From contig CAKTWW010000066.1 in assembly GCA_934630855.1 (NCBI GenBank), positions 1-5,291 of the forward strand: DNA of 5,291 nucleotides, given 5' to 3'. The number at the start of each line of letters is the position of its first letter. Positions within the stretch are counted from its first letter, which is position 1. A program made the position numbers and the translations under genes. This stretch comes from an uncultured Collinsella sp. Its GTDB lineage: Bacteria > Actinomycetota > Coriobacteriia > Coriobacteriales > Coriobacteriaceae. Below are positions 1 to 5,198 of this stretch, piece after piece. The notes beneath the pieces were generated by a model that searched no databases, had not been told where the DNA came from, and saw only the letters and a list, made by a program, of their open reading frames with translations.

Positions 1-198
1 AACCCGCAAGGGTGCGGAGCTGAGGAAACGCGAAGCGTTTTCCAGCGCAGCACGCAAGGAGCGAAGCGACGCAGCGGCACGCGGCCGCCGGCAGGCGGAC
101 GCGGAATCCCTCCGTCCCATATCGACCATGGGCTCCCCGCATCTCAACTTCCGGCCAAGCGCAACAAGCGGAGGGATTCGAACCCGTCCACGCAACGC
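1..198. other. Gene-free GC-rich segment with short inverted repeats
   Basis: No convincing gene is seen. The segment contains small stem-loops with short loops: ACCC-GCAA-GGGT at 2-13 and AACGC-GAA-GCGTT near 29-41. It also has runs of GCGAAGCG-like words around 28-77. An 11-bp inverted repeat, GAATCCCTCCG at 104-114 and CGGAGGGATTC at 169-179, encloses 54 bp. The plus frame that runs open from the window edge to 430 is Arg/Ser/Ala-rich and continues straight through the palindromes downstream, so it looks like chance openness in GC-rich DNA. The segment could be the edge of a further structured or repetitive element cut by the window boundary. Confidence 0.4.
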
Positions 199-256
199 AA
201 CTTCTCGTCCTGCACGAGAAGTTTCAGCCATAACTTCTCGTGTAGGACGAGAAGTT
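199..256. repeat. Twin 25-bp palindromes forming an inverted pair
   Basis: Two 25-bp units lie at 199-223 and 232-256, separated by the 8 nt TCAGCCAT. Each unit is itself a hairpin with perfect 10-bp arms (AACTTCTCGT and ACGAGAAGTT) and a 5-nt loop (CCTGC in the first, GTAGG in the second). The second unit is the reverse complement of the first except at one position, so the pair can form either two short hairpins or one 25-bp stem with a single G-U wobble (212 with 243 on the plus strand). No T-run follows on either strand, so it is not a textbook terminator. A dispersed intergenic repeat or a processing/termination structure are both possible. Confidence 0.85.
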
Positions 257-257
257 A

Positions 258-294
258 GAGGTAAATTTTCAGGCATGTCCCAAAAATCTACCTC
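258..294 (-). repeat. Stem-loop with 12-nt arms
   Basis: GAGGTA (258-263) pairs with TACCTC (289-294), and ATTTT (265-269) pairs with AAAAT (283-287), around a 13-nt loop at 270-282. The single interrupting position (264 and 288) is A-C on the plus strand but a G-U wobble on the minus strand, so a folded RNA would be more stable if read from the minus strand. It directly abuts the twin palindromes. I see no gene or clear promoter in the following 295-400. Confidence 0.6.
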
Positions 295-400
295 CAAAAG
301 ACAGGCGCCCCAGGCCCAAAAAGACCAAGAGCACCTTACATCTAGAAATTATCAGCCCAGTTCCGAAAAGCGAGCCGCATGCGACAACCAAGTAGCCACA

Positions 401-537
401 GGCCCCGGGAGAGCGGGGACACCGGCTTAGGTTTATCGCGAGTTCCGCACGAACAGGAGGCCACTTAATGTGGCCTCCGTCGTGAGCAGGACTGTAGAGC
501 AGGAAACCTAAGCCGGTGTCCCCGCTCTCCCGGGGCC
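401..537 (+). ncRNA. Conserved structured element, copy 1 (complete)
   Basis: A perfect 34-bp outer stem (401-434 with 504-537) closes a 69-nt core (435-503). In the core, 450-454 can pair with 482-486 through C-G, tandem G-A/A-G, A-T and C-G pairs. A perfect 9-bp hairpin (456-464 with 470-478) carries a TTAAT loop. The flanking strands, ATCGCGAGTTCCGCA at 435-449 and GCAGGACTGTAGAGCAGG at 486-503, are invariant between the two copies; AGTTCC could also pair with GGACT. The other copy lies at the right end of the window. The plus orientation is chosen because the 5'-GA-3'/3'-AG-5' tandem mismatch suits folded RNA in this direction only. However, the element begins 7 nt beyond the stop codon of the minus-strand gene, so it would also sit in that gene's 3' untranslated region, perhaps as a terminator-like barrier. 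There is no U-run on either side. A DNA hairpin or mobile element is the main alternative. Confidence 0.7.
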
Positions 538-544
538 GAACGCC

Positions 545-2728
545 CTAGTTGTTGAGCATGCGGTCGAAGCTTCCCGAGTCGCCATCCCGATAGTCGGCGG
601 TCATCAGAATCTCCTGCGGAATACGCCCGCCCTCGCGCAGCACGTTGCGGAACTGCACGCGCGTAACCATGGGCAGGTCCTTGATCGTCGCCGCCAGGTT
701 CTGCGGCACGCCCTGGTTGGCAGCCGCAGGCTCGCACTCGCCACCGGCCTTCACGCGACGCTTATGCTCGGCAAGCATGGCGCGGTACATACCGGCATGC
801 AGGCGAATCTCAACCACGTTGGCGTTGCGCGCCTGCTCGACGATGCGCGCGCCCTCGCGATCGATGTCGCCCACGTAGTAGACGTAGTTAAAGCGATAGC
901 CGATCTCGGCCAGATAATCATCCAGTGCGTGCGAGACACTCGCCTTGCAGCCGCCACCAAAGATGACACCGCCCACCTTGGTGCCAAAGAGCTTGGCGTG
1001 CTTGCGGCCACGCAGAAGCTTGACAATCTCGTCGTAGGTGTCCAGGTTCTCGACCATAATGAACGGTTTGTCGGCGCCCAGCGTAAAGAAGCCCGTAAAG
1101 TGCACAGGGCGGTTGGGGGCGACCTTGATCGCCTGCATGCTGATGCCCTTTTCGGTCATACGCCTGATCAGGCGCTCGCCGTGCTTACCGTCAAAGGCCT
1201 TTTCATCATTGAAAATCTGGTAGGCGCGCTGGCGGCGCGAGGCAATCGGCGTATCGGCGCCGCGATTCTGCTCGATCCAAGCCTGGATGATTGCGATCTC
1301 CTCGGCAATCTTGCGATTGGACATCTCGTTGTGCTGAGTGCGCTGCGGAGCCTTTTTACCGTCCTTACCCTCGACCTTTACGATCTGGGTCTGTTGCTCT
1401 TTGATCTTGGAAAGCGCCGTGGGTGTGGGGACGACTTTGAGCAGTTGTCTGCCCAGCACGCGGGCCAGGGCAAATGCCGAGACCTCGCCGTGGGTAGTCG
1501 CCTCGGCCTGCTGGGCAGCCGTATCTGCTGCGACAGGCTCGGGCTTCTTCTGAGACTTGCGCTTGGAATCGCCTTGGGCATTGCGCTCGCGTTTCGGCGT
1601 AGATGTCTGCTTCTGCGGGCGCTCGGACTTACCCTCCTTCGCCGGCTGGCATTTGGGCTGTTCTGCCGGAGCGTCTGCCTTCGCATCCTCGTCGCGTGAC
1701 ATTGCGTTCTCGGCAGCAGCATGGGCATTGGAGCCGCGGCCACCACGATGGCGGCGACGGCGGGGCTTGCTCGAGGCGCTCTCCCCTGTCTGCTCGCCCG
1801 CAGCTTGCTGCCCCTGGACCTCTACATCACAAACAACCTGCTGCTCAACAGGCTTCTGTTCACGAACTTCCGGCTCGGCAGGCTTCTCGGCCTTCTCGGC
1901 TCGCATCTCCGGAACCTGATCAACCTTCTCCTGACGCTTTACGGGGTACGCACGCCCCGCAAAGCCGCGACCGGGACGACACGAGCCCGAGACCTTCTTA
2001 GCCGGCTTCTCGGAATCGCCCGCAACCTCGGCAGGCCCCTCGAACTCATGCGTGGCTTCATGCTGCTCGGCCTTAAAGTGCGCACCGCGACGACGCTTGG
2101 GCTCCTGAGGCTCGGCGGCCTTCTGCTCTTTCACAGACTCCTGTGGCTCGGCGACAGGCTCGTTCTCGACAATCTCGGCATCGGCCCCGTCTTTTTGAGC
2201 CACAGCACGACGGAAACGCTCCTGCTGGGCGCGGCGCTGCGCATCACGCTTGCCGCCTCCGCCAAAGCCGCCTCGGCCCGCCTTGGCAGTGAAGGCACGC
2301 ACGACATGCTCGTCGAGCAGCTCGTCAGTATCGATATGCTCACGCGGGGCAACTTCTTCCGCAGCAGGCATCTCAACGGAATCATCAACGGAGACCTCTT
2401 CGGCAACCTCGACAGGCTGCTCCTGGACATCGCAAATCTCGGCATTGATGGTATAGAACGCCGGGCGGCCGTTAATGCCACTGCCCTCGATCTTGGTCAC
2501 GATCTTTGCCGCGATAAGCTCGTCGCGCATCGCCTTGGTATCGCACTCCTTATCCACGGAACGGAAAATCTGCGCCAGAGCGCTCGACTTAATCTTTAGT
2601 GCCTTGCGGCAAAGCAGATCGTAGGCGACGAGCTTCGCCCGCTCGGCAGAAAGCGACGTTTGGCCGCTCAAACGCTCGGCCAGAGCGTCCACATTGTTTT
2701 GATTATCGGAATATACCGTCTTGGCCAC
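545..2728 (-). CDS. Winged-helix / disordered linker / DUF2220 (JetD C-terminal)-like Toprim protein
   Basis: A 727-residue protein in three parts. Residues about 25-97 look like a winged helix, with helices followed by a GRPAFYTI-type wing. Residues about 100-465 are low complexity, rich in Glu, Ala, Lys, Gln, Pro and Arg, with Gly/Arg patches at 150-160 (RGGFGGGG) and 322-332 (RRRRHRGGRG). Residues about 468-727 form a compact domain. Its RAYQIFNDEKAFDG segment (501-514), MVEN (558-561, Glu560) and VGDIDREG (619-626, Asp621 and Asp623) match the layout of DUF2220, the C-terminal Toprim-like domain of the Wadjet nuclease subunit JetD. The catalytic-type Glu and DxD are intact, so DNA binding and cleavage are plausible, but this is inferred. 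The GTG start is chosen because AAAGGGG lies just upstream; the longer ATG frame to 2881 would run through the upstream terminator. No JetA, JetB or JetC gene is in the window. The gene lies downstream of cstA but behind its terminator. The true function is unknown; a housekeeping DNA or RNA transaction is as likely as defence. Confidence 0.85.
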   Translation of the reverse strand: MAKTVYSDNQNNVDALAERLSGQTSLSAERAKLVAYDLLCRKALKIKSSALAQIFRSVDKECDTKAMRDELIAAKIVTKIEGSGINGRPAFYTINAEICDVQEQPVEVAEEVSVDDSVEMPAAEEVAPREHIDTDELLDEHVVRAFTAKAGRGGFGGGGKRDAQRRAQQERFRRAVAQKDGADAEIVENEPVAEPQESVKEQKAAEPQEPKRRRGAHFKAEQHEATHEFEGPAEVAGDSEKPAKKVSGSCRPGRGFAGRAYPVKRQEKVDQVPEMRAEKAEKPAEPEVREQKPVEQQVVCDVEVQGQQAAGEQTGESASSKPRRRRHRGGRGSNAHAAAENAMSRDEDAKADAPAEQPKCQPAKEGKSERPQKQTSTPKRERNAQGDSKRKSQKKPEPVAADTAAQQAEATTHGEVSAFALARVLGRQLLKVVPTPTALSKIKEQQTQIVKVEGKDGKKAPQRTQHNEMSNRKIAEEIAIIQAWIEQNRGADTPIASRRQRAYQIFNDEKAFDGKHGERLIRRMTEKGISMQAIKVAPNRPVHFTGFFTLGADKPFIMVENLDTYDEIVKLLRGRKHAKLFGTKVGGVIFGGGCKASVSHALDDYLAEIGYRFNYVYYVGDIDREGARIVEQARNANVVEIRLHAGMYRAMLAEHKRRVKAGGECEPAAANQGVPQNLAATIKDLPMVTRVQFRNVLREGGRIPQEILMTADYRDGDSGSFDRMLNN

Positions 2729-2732
2729 GGGG

Positions 2733-2739
2733 CCCCTTT
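2733..2739 (-). promoter_or_regulatory. Ribosome binding site deciding a GTG start
   Basis: On the minus strand AAAGGGG is followed by CCCC and then GTG GCC AAG. The purine run supports the GTG at 2728 over the in-frame ATG at 2752, which is preceded by TATGGACGTAT and lacks a recognisable Shine-Dalgarno sequence. Confidence 0.6.
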
Positions 2740-2762
2740 CATATGCACACATATACGTCCAT

Positions 2763-2792
2763 ATGGTACAACGCGCGCGCCCATCCACGCAA
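2763..2792 (-). promoter_or_regulatory. Candidate promoter for the Toprim-like gene
   Basis: On the minus strand TTGCGT (2787-2792) and TACCAT (2763-2768) are separated by 18 bp, in the short gap between the cstA terminator and the GTG start. Both boxes are imperfect matches to sigma70 consensus. Some promoter is needed here because the upstream transcript should stop at the terminator. The AT-rich stretch with repeated CATATG/CATATAC words at 2741-2765 could offer another -10. Confidence 0.35.
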
Positions 2793-2834
2793 AACATCTG
2801 CGAGAACACCCTCGGCATCGCTCTAATTTGCAAG

Positions 2835-2872
2835 AAAAAAGGCCGAGCCCGCGTTCTGCGGACCCGGCCTTT
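2835..2872 (-). terminator. Intrinsic terminator of cstA
   Basis: Read on the minus strand, AAAGGCCG (2865-2872) pairs with CGGCCTTT (2838-2845). The inner GCGG/CCGC stem continues around a 5-nt loop, broken only by two mismatches, and a run of six T (2835-2840) follows. It lies about 40 nt past the cstA stop codon and uncouples cstA from the next gene. Confidence 0.9.
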
Positions 2873-2911
2873 CCGAGTCATATTGATAAGGCGTACAACC
2901 CGTCCGATCGA

Positions 2912-4801
2912 CTAGGCCTTGGCGGCCTCGGCGTCGGCAGGAGCCTCGGTGACAGCGGCGCGACCATACTCGGCCTTGCCCATCTCGGACCACTCGGGCT
3001 CCTCGTCGGGCATGGAGCCGGCCTCCTTGCCGAAGAACTCCTTGAGGCAGTTGACGGCAACGATGAGGCCCAGGACCATCAGCAGGACGGCGAAGACGAG
3101 CTGCAGGCCCTTGGTGGCAGCGACGGAGACGGCGGCCGTGGTGGCGGTAGCCGGGATGGTGCCGAAGAAGCCGTAGGCCTGGACGGCGGTCATGCAGCCC
3201 ATGGCGCTCTGGACCAGCGAGGTGAAGGTGCAGCAGAGCAGGAAGGCGACGGGCACGTAGAGCATCCAGCCCTTGCGGCCGGTGCACTTGCAGAACACGG
3301 CGAGGGTGATCATGGTCATACCGCCGAGCAGCTGGTTGGAAGCACCAAAGAGCGGCCAGATGTTGGCATAACCGCCAAAGGCGAGGGCGAGACCGGGAAG
3401 CAGGGTAACGACCGTGGCGAACCAGGGGTTGCCGAGAACCTTCATGTAGCCGGCCTTGGACTCGATGGCCAGAGCGTCGTTGGTCTGGGCGAAGAACTCG
3501 GAGAACGAGGTGCGGGCGATGCGGGCGACGGCGTCGAGCGAGGTCAGGGCCAGAGCGGAAACGTTCATAGTCATGAAGACGGTAGCGAGCGTGCCGTCAA
3601 CGCCGAAGGCCTGCATACCGCGGGAGATACCGGCGGCGAAGATCTGGAACGGCGTGGAAGCGACACCGGCGTTGAGGGCGCCGGTACCGGCGGTGTTCAT
3701 GTCGGAGAACATGATGCCGGCGACGATGATGGCAAGGATGCCGACGAAGGACTCGACGACCATGGCGCCGTAACCGACCTTGACGGCGTCCTGCTCCTTC
3801 TCGACCTGCTTAGAGGAGGTACCGGAAGAAACGAGGCTGTGGAAACCGGAGAGAGCGCCACAAGCAACGGAGACAAACAGGACCGGGAACATCATGCCGG
3901 AAGCACCAGAGAAGCCGGTAAAGACCGGAGCGGTCATCGTGGCCTGGCCGTTCATACCGAGGACGACGATGCCGAGGACAGCGCAGACGATCATGACGAT
4001 CATCATGATCGAGGTGAGGTAGTCACGCGGGGTCTTGAGCATCTGGATGGGCATAGCGCCAGCGAAGACCAGGTAGACCATAACGACGGCGAACCACTGG
4101 AACTTGTCCAGGTAGACCGGGAACTGCATACCGACGGCGAACATGAGAACCATGAGGACCACGCCGGTGACGAACTCGGCAGCGCCGGTGAGGTTGAACT
4201 TCTTCTGGGCCCAACCAAAGGCGATAGCGACGAAGGTGAACAGGATGGAGATGGTACCAGCGCAGCCGGCGGCATAGGACTTGGTGAAGTCGACGGCACC
4301 GGTAGCAGCGCCAGAAGCATCAACGGCCGGGGTGAACATGAACGTCTTGCAGACCATGTCGGTGAAGGCGGCGATGACGATGATGCAGAACAGCCAGCAG
4401 AACAGCAGGAACAGGCGACGGCCGGTCTTGCCGATGTACTTCTCGATGAGCTGAGCGAGCGACTTGCCGTTGTTCTTCATCGAGGCGTACAGGGCGCCGA
4501 AGTCGTGGACGGCGCCAAAGAAGATGCCGCCGACGAGGACCCAGAGCACGACGGGCAGCCAGCCAAAGGCCATAGCGACGATCGTACCCGTGACAGGGCC
4601 GGCACCGCAGATCGAGCTGAACTGGTGCGAGAACGCGGTGAAGGCGGAGACAGGCGAGAAGCTCTTGCCGTCCTTCATGCGCTTGGCCGGCGTGAGGGCC
4701 TCTTTGTCAACACCCCACTTGTTGGCCAGCCAGCGGCCGTAGCCCAGATAGCCGCAGGCGAGCACCGCCGCGGCCACAACCATGAGCAAAACTCCGTTCA
4801 T
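2912..4801 (-). CDS. cstA: CstA-family carbon starvation transporter
   Basis: A 629-residue polytopic inner-membrane protein of the CstA/BtsT family, whose characterised members take up pyruvate or peptides when carbon is limiting. Family signatures are clear: FSHQFSSICGAGPVTG (57-72), the following GWLPVVLWVLVGGIFFGAVHDFG stretch (80-102), CGALSGFHSLVSSGTSSKQ (314-332), TSLDAVARIAR (420-430) and WPLFGASNQLLGG (482-494). Roughly fifteen hydrophobic segments run from residue 1 to about 586, and the last 40 residues form a charged, Ala/Glu-rich cytoplasmic-type tail. It is shorter than the two E. coli homologues (about 700 residues), but the conserved core is complete and nothing looks broken. 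The ATG start is fixed by an excellent ribosome binding site. The gene is preceded by a long leader with a terminator-like hairpin and a promoter carrying a palindrome, so it is probably regulated at both steps. The exact substrate cannot be read from the sequence. Confidence 0.97.
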   Translation of the reverse strand: MNGVLLMVVAAAVLACGYLGYGRWLANKWGVDKEALTPAKRMKDGKSFSPVSAFTAFSHQFSSICGAGPVTGTIVAMAFGWLPVVLWVLVGGIFFGAVHDFGALYASMKNNGKSLAQLIEKYIGKTGRRLFLLFCWLFCIIVIAAFTDMVCKTFMFTPAVDASGAATGAVDFTKSYAAGCAGTISILFTFVAIAFGWAQKKFNLTGAAEFVTGVVLMVLMFAVGMQFPVYLDKFQWFAVVMVYLVFAGAMPIQMLKTPRDYLTSIMMIVMIVCAVLGIVVLGMNGQATMTAPVFTGFSGASGMMFPVLFVSVACGALSGFHSLVSSGTSSKQVEKEQDAVKVGYGAMVVESFVGILAIIVAGIMFSDMNTAGTGALNAGVASTPFQIFAAGISRGMQAFGVDGTLATVFMTMNVSALALTSLDAVARIARTSFSEFFAQTNDALAIESKAGYMKVLGNPWFATVVTLLPGLALAFGGYANIWPLFGASNQLLGGMTMITLAVFCKCTGRKGWMLYVPVAFLLCCTFTSLVQSAMGCMTAVQAYGFFGTIPATATTAAVSVAATKGLQLVFAVLLMVLGLIVAVNCLKEFFGKEAGSMPDEEPEWSEMGKAEYGRAAVTEAPADAEAAKA

Positions 4802-4808
4802 TACATTT

Positions 4809-4815
4809 CCTCCTC
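4809..4815 (-). promoter_or_regulatory. Very strong ribosome binding site of cstA
   Basis: On the minus strand GAGGAGG is followed 7 nt later by the ATG at 4801. This is near-ideal and fixes the start. Since translation is not limited by a weak site, control is more likely to act on transcription through the leader. Confidence 0.92.
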
Positions 4816-4836
4816 TAAAAAGAACTACTCAGACAT

Positions 4837-4876
4837 AAAAAATGAGGGCCGTCGGTTGCGCTCGACGACCCTCATT
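4837..4876 (-). terminator. Terminator hairpin inside the cstA leader (putative attenuator)
   Basis: On the minus strand AATGAGGG pairs with CCCTCATT (4869-4876 with 4841-4848). The stem continues after one mismatch with CGTCG/CGACG (4850-4854 with 4863-4867) around an 8-nt loop and runs into six T (4837-4842). It has every mark of an intrinsic terminator, but it lies between the only good promoter (5043-5071) and the cstA ribosome binding site, 22 nt upstream of that site. No minus-strand gene of ordinary size precedes it in the window, so it is best read as a conditional terminator. The alternative is that it ends a short leader RNA or a transcript starting beyond 5291. Confidence 0.75.
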
Positions 4877-4886
4877 ATCATCAGCC

Positions 4887-4964
4887 GCCCGTTATCGTAC
4901 GGGCTAGCTGTATGTGCTAACCCGCATCAGATAATTACTACGCTGATAATGTTTAGCTGATGCG
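4887..4964 (-). promoter_or_regulatory. Leader region with mutually exclusive hairpins
   Basis: Three stems can form in the minus-strand RNA. Stem one pairs 4957-4964 with 4923-4930 (CGCATCAG/CTGATGCG, 8 bp). Stem two pairs 4916-4924 with 4900-4908 (CGGGTTAGC/GCTAGCCCG, one wobble, 7-nt loop). Stem three pairs 4899-4904 with 4887-4892 (GCCCGT/ACGGGC, 6-nt loop). Stems two and three share 4900-4904, so they cannot coexist. In addition CATTATCAGC (4942-4951) can pair with GCTGATGATAATG (4873-4885, 3-nt bulge), which includes four bases at the foot of the downstream terminator. This is the geometry of a switchable attenuator. No known riboswitch class was recognised. Confidence 0.55.
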
Positions 4965-4995
4965 TGAACATGTCTAAGAAATCCTCTTCAATCAT
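4927..4995 (-). CDS. Possible leader peptide (22 codons, or 14 from an internal ATG)
   Basis: A short frame in the cstA leader ends NIISVVII and a TGA stop, giving six Ile/Val residues in the last seven codons, including two adjacent GTA codons that should be uncommon in such GC-rich DNA. The ATG at 4995 lacks a clear Shine-Dalgarno sequence. The internal ATG at 4971 has AAGAGGA about 11 nt upstream, which is slightly far but usable. Its last codons overlap the first leader stem (4923-4930 with 4957-4964) and the candidate antiterminator strand (4942-4951), as in ribosome-stalling attenuators of branched-chain amino acid operons. A chance frame of this size is quite possible, so the call rests on composition and position only. 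Confidence 0.35.
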   Translation of the reverse strand: MIEEDFLDMFTHQLNIISVVII

Positions 4996-5042
4996 GATGC
5001 GAACGATCCGTGCGTGTTCACATCCCCCAGTGGATGAAAAGG

Positions 5043-5071
5043 AGTATGAAACTTTAGTTACCTAAAGTCAA
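5043..5071 (-). promoter_or_regulatory. cstA promoter
   Basis: On the minus strand TTGACT (5066-5071) and CATACT (5043-5048) are exactly 17 bp apart, a good sigma70-type match. The DNA upstream of the -35 box (5072-5109) is very AT-rich with A-tracts, like an UP element. Transcription should begin near 5036, right at a small CATCC/GGATG hairpin (5021-5036), giving a leader of about 235 nt before the ATG. Confidence 0.75.
5051..5068. promoter_or_regulatory. Palindromic operator in the promoter spacer
   Basis: A perfect inverted repeat, ACTTTAG-TTAC-CTAAAGT, fills the spacer between the -35 and -10 boxes of the cstA promoter and overlaps the -35 by three bases. A dimeric regulator bound here would block RNA polymerase, so repression is the natural reading. 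I cannot name the regulator; the TTAGG-like half has only loose similarity to DtxR/MntR-type sites. Confidence 0.6.
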
Positions 5072-5085
5072 CGCAAATTTGTAAT

Positions 5086-5109
5086 GAATTTTCAACTTTT
5101 TTGAAATTC
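5086..5109. repeat. AT-rich imperfect palindrome upstream of the cstA promoter
   Basis: GAATTTTCAA (5086-5095) is mirrored by TTGAAATTC (5101-5109) with one missing base, around CTTTT. It may be part of an UP element or a second protein site. Confidence 0.4.
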
Positions 5110-5119
5110 TCGGTATAAA
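5091..5119 (+). promoter_or_regulatory. Weak candidate divergent promoter
   Basis: TATAAA at 5114-5119 is a good -10, but the box 17 bp upstream, TTCAAC at 5091-5096, is a poor -35. If active it would transcribe rightward through the second structured element, in the antisense direction to the orientation chosen for it. Confidence 0.2.
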
Positions 5120-5198
5120 ACGCCACTGACCTTGGACTTTATCCTGCGACAGTTTTTGCATGAGAGATGTCCCTGCGCGCTGCGGGGGCCGGGCGGCA

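Noticed and set aside
169..260. A tRNA gene on the minus strand
   Set aside because: Only the T-loop word is right. The T-stem does not pair properly, there is no CCA or acceptor stem, and the upstream DNA is the twin palindrome rather than anticodon and D arms.
128..430. A 100-codon plus-strand frame
   Set aside because: It crosses the palindromes, the stem-loop and the left arm of copy 1, has no Shine-Dalgarno sequence, and its protein looks random. The structure of the DNA explains the stretch better.
401..537. A CRISPR repeat, insertion-sequence end or integron attC site
   Set aside because: There is no repeat-spacer array, no transposase or target duplication, and the pattern (fixed core with variable perfect arms) is the opposite of attC and of transposon terminal repeats.
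764..2599. Plus-strand open frames of 311 and 292 codons
   Set aside because: They are antisense to the Toprim-like gene. Their Leu/Gly/Arg-rich repetitive translation is what the complement of an Ala/Glu/Arg linker gives.
545..2728. A Wadjet defence system
   Set aside because: Only a JetD-like C-terminal domain is present. There is no condensin-like JetA/JetB/JetC in the window and the N-terminal half is unlike JetD.
2741..2752. A shared CATATGAA word between the Toprim-like gene's upstream region and the copy 2 arm
   Set aside because: The match is only 8 bp in AT-rich DNA, which is too short to argue for arm-guided targeting.
2729..2881. The 51-codon N-terminal extension of the Toprim-like protein
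   Set aside because: It would begin inside the terminator region of cstA, lacks a ribosome binding site, and its translation is unlike the rest of the protein. The GTG at 2728 is better placed.
2660..4960. A 766-codon open frame on the plus strand
   Set aside because: It lies antisense to cstA, has a Gly/Asp/Glu/His-rich composition without domains, and runs through the cstA promoter-proximal leader and terminators. It mirrors the strong codon bias of cstA.
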